Positions 14,768 through 15,328 of a stretch of DNA of 15,328 nt are shown here, one piece after another (position 1 is the stretch's first letter; each line of letters begins with the position of its first letter). The notes under the pieces were generated by a model. That model saw only the letters and a list, made by a program, of their open reading frames with translations. It was not told the DNA's origin and made no database searches. The position numbers and the translations under genes were made by a program. The stretch comes from Cyclobacteriaceae bacterium (GTDB lineage: Bacteria > Bacteroidota > Bacteroidia > Cytophagales > Cyclobacteriaceae): the NCBI GenBank assembly GCA_013140395.1, contig JABFSY010000248.1:1-15328 (forward strand), given 5' to 3'.

Positions 14768-15328
14768 TTAGTTCTTCCACCGAATCAGTATTTCGACTCG
14801 CCTGTTTTTTCTTCGGCCATCGGGGGTATCATTGGGAAGAACGGGTTGCGAACTCCCCATCCCCATAAAATTAACTCGCTCCGGGTCTACACCACGGTCG
14901 AGTAAAAACTCAGCAACAACTTCAGCCCGTTGAGACGAAAGCGTCAGGTTATAGTCCTCCTTTCCTGTATTATCCGTATGCCCCGAAACGTTAACATCAG
15001 ATTTTAATTCTTTTCTTAAAAAGTTAGCAATCGAGTCCAGGGTGGGAATCAGTTCTTGTTTTAGTCGATAACTATTGACTTCAAATAAAACCTCGCTGAG
15101 CGTTATCGTACTATCTGATTTGACAACCGGGGCTTTTGGATTGGCTTTTGGTGGCGGCATTTTTTTTATCGGCTTATCCAGAAAAACGTTTGCCGTATCC
15201 AGCACAGGTTGTTGCTTGCCTACTTTATTGTCGTACTGCTTATAGTCATAGCGCCTGCTTCTTTGTTCGTTTCGCCACCCTACAAAAGAGCGGCACTTTT
15301 TACTAAAACAAATCAGGCGGGTAAGAAA
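14768..15328 (-). CDS. OmpA-family peptidoglycan-binding protein (5'-truncated)
   Basis: The minus-strand frame is open from the window edge to the TAA at 14768-14770, showing 186 residues. The internal GTG at 15205 is not needed as a start because no stop precedes it to the edge. The C-terminal ~110 residues are an OmpA_C domain: STITLSEVLFEVNSYRLKQE, then SGHTDNTGKEDYNLTLSSQR with the conserved Asp, and NRRVEILI with the conserved Arg that grips diaminopimelate. A Pro/Lys linker (KPIKKMPPPKANPKAPVV) precedes it. The visible N-terminal part has an Arg/Tyr/Lys-rich stretch (RNEQRSRRYDYKQYDNK) and two cysteines, and matches nothing I recognise. It likely anchors the outer membrane or a periplasmic complex to the cell wall. 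Whether it is a lipoprotein cannot be seen. Confidence 0.85.
   Translation of the reverse strand, partial: FLTRLICFSKKCRSFVGWRNEQRSRRYDYKQYDNKVGKQQPVLDTANVFLDKPIKKMPPPKANPKAPVVKSDSTITLSEVLFEVNSYRLKQELIPTLDSIANFLRKELKSDVNVSGHTDNTGKEDYNLTLSSQRAEVVAEFLLDRGVDPERVNFMGMGSSQPVLPNDTPDGRRKNRRVEILIRWKN

Noticed and set aside
14768..15205. OmpA-family gene starting at the GTG at 15205
   Set aside because: The frame continues without a stop to the window end, so that codon is probably internal.
1..15328. Defence island, prophage, insertion sequence or tRNA/rRNA genes
   Set aside because: No transposase, integrase, phage or restriction motifs and no RNA-gene-like sequences were recognised on either strand.

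Overview
The window reads as chromosomal DNA of a Bacteroidota bacterium, most likely in the order Cytophagales. Three signs support this. The gene order mutY-ssb-gldE-gldD is the classic gliding-gene neighbourhood of that phylum. Promoter-like TAnnTTTG (-7) elements sit ahead of several genes. Shine-Dalgarno sequences are absent and start regions are A-rich. The exact genus cannot be read from the sequence.

Layout. Bases 1-3536 (+) hold a 5'-truncated mutY, then ssb, gldE and gldD: DNA repair and replication genes followed by two envelope proteins linked to gliding motility or its protein secretion system. A 110-base gap follows that contains a large imperfect inverted repeat, and then recG (3647-5737). 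Bases 5759-9971 (+) look like one short operon. It contains a large membrane-anchored beta-propeller/Y_Y_Y protein with an unusual three-helix C-terminus, a dienelactone-hydrolase-family gene broken by a 5-base tandem duplication, a 48-residue small protein, and a secreted DUF1684 protein. Just after the DUF1684 gene lies a decayed partial second copy of the 48-residue gene. Bases 10238-13474 (+) encode a 1078-residue Tricorn-type S41 protease ending at a strong bidirectional terminator. On the minus strand, running toward that terminator, are an OmpA-family protein (cut by the window end), an ArfB-type ribosome-rescue hydrolase, and a protein resembling the pre-GTPase N-terminal part of initiation factor IF2.

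How it fits together. Most of the window is housekeeping: base-excision repair (MutY), single-strand binding (SSB), fork remodelling (RecG), ribosome rescue (ArfB), and envelope and proteolysis genes. I did not find a defence system, CRISPR array, prophage, insertion sequence or biosynthetic cluster. The points most worth following are the precise ATTAG duplication that splits the dienelactone hydrolase, the small-protein gene with its diverged remnant on the other side of the DUF1684 gene, the propeller protein with no recognisable output domain, the GTPase-less IF2-like protein, and the hairpin-forming repeat between gldD and recG.
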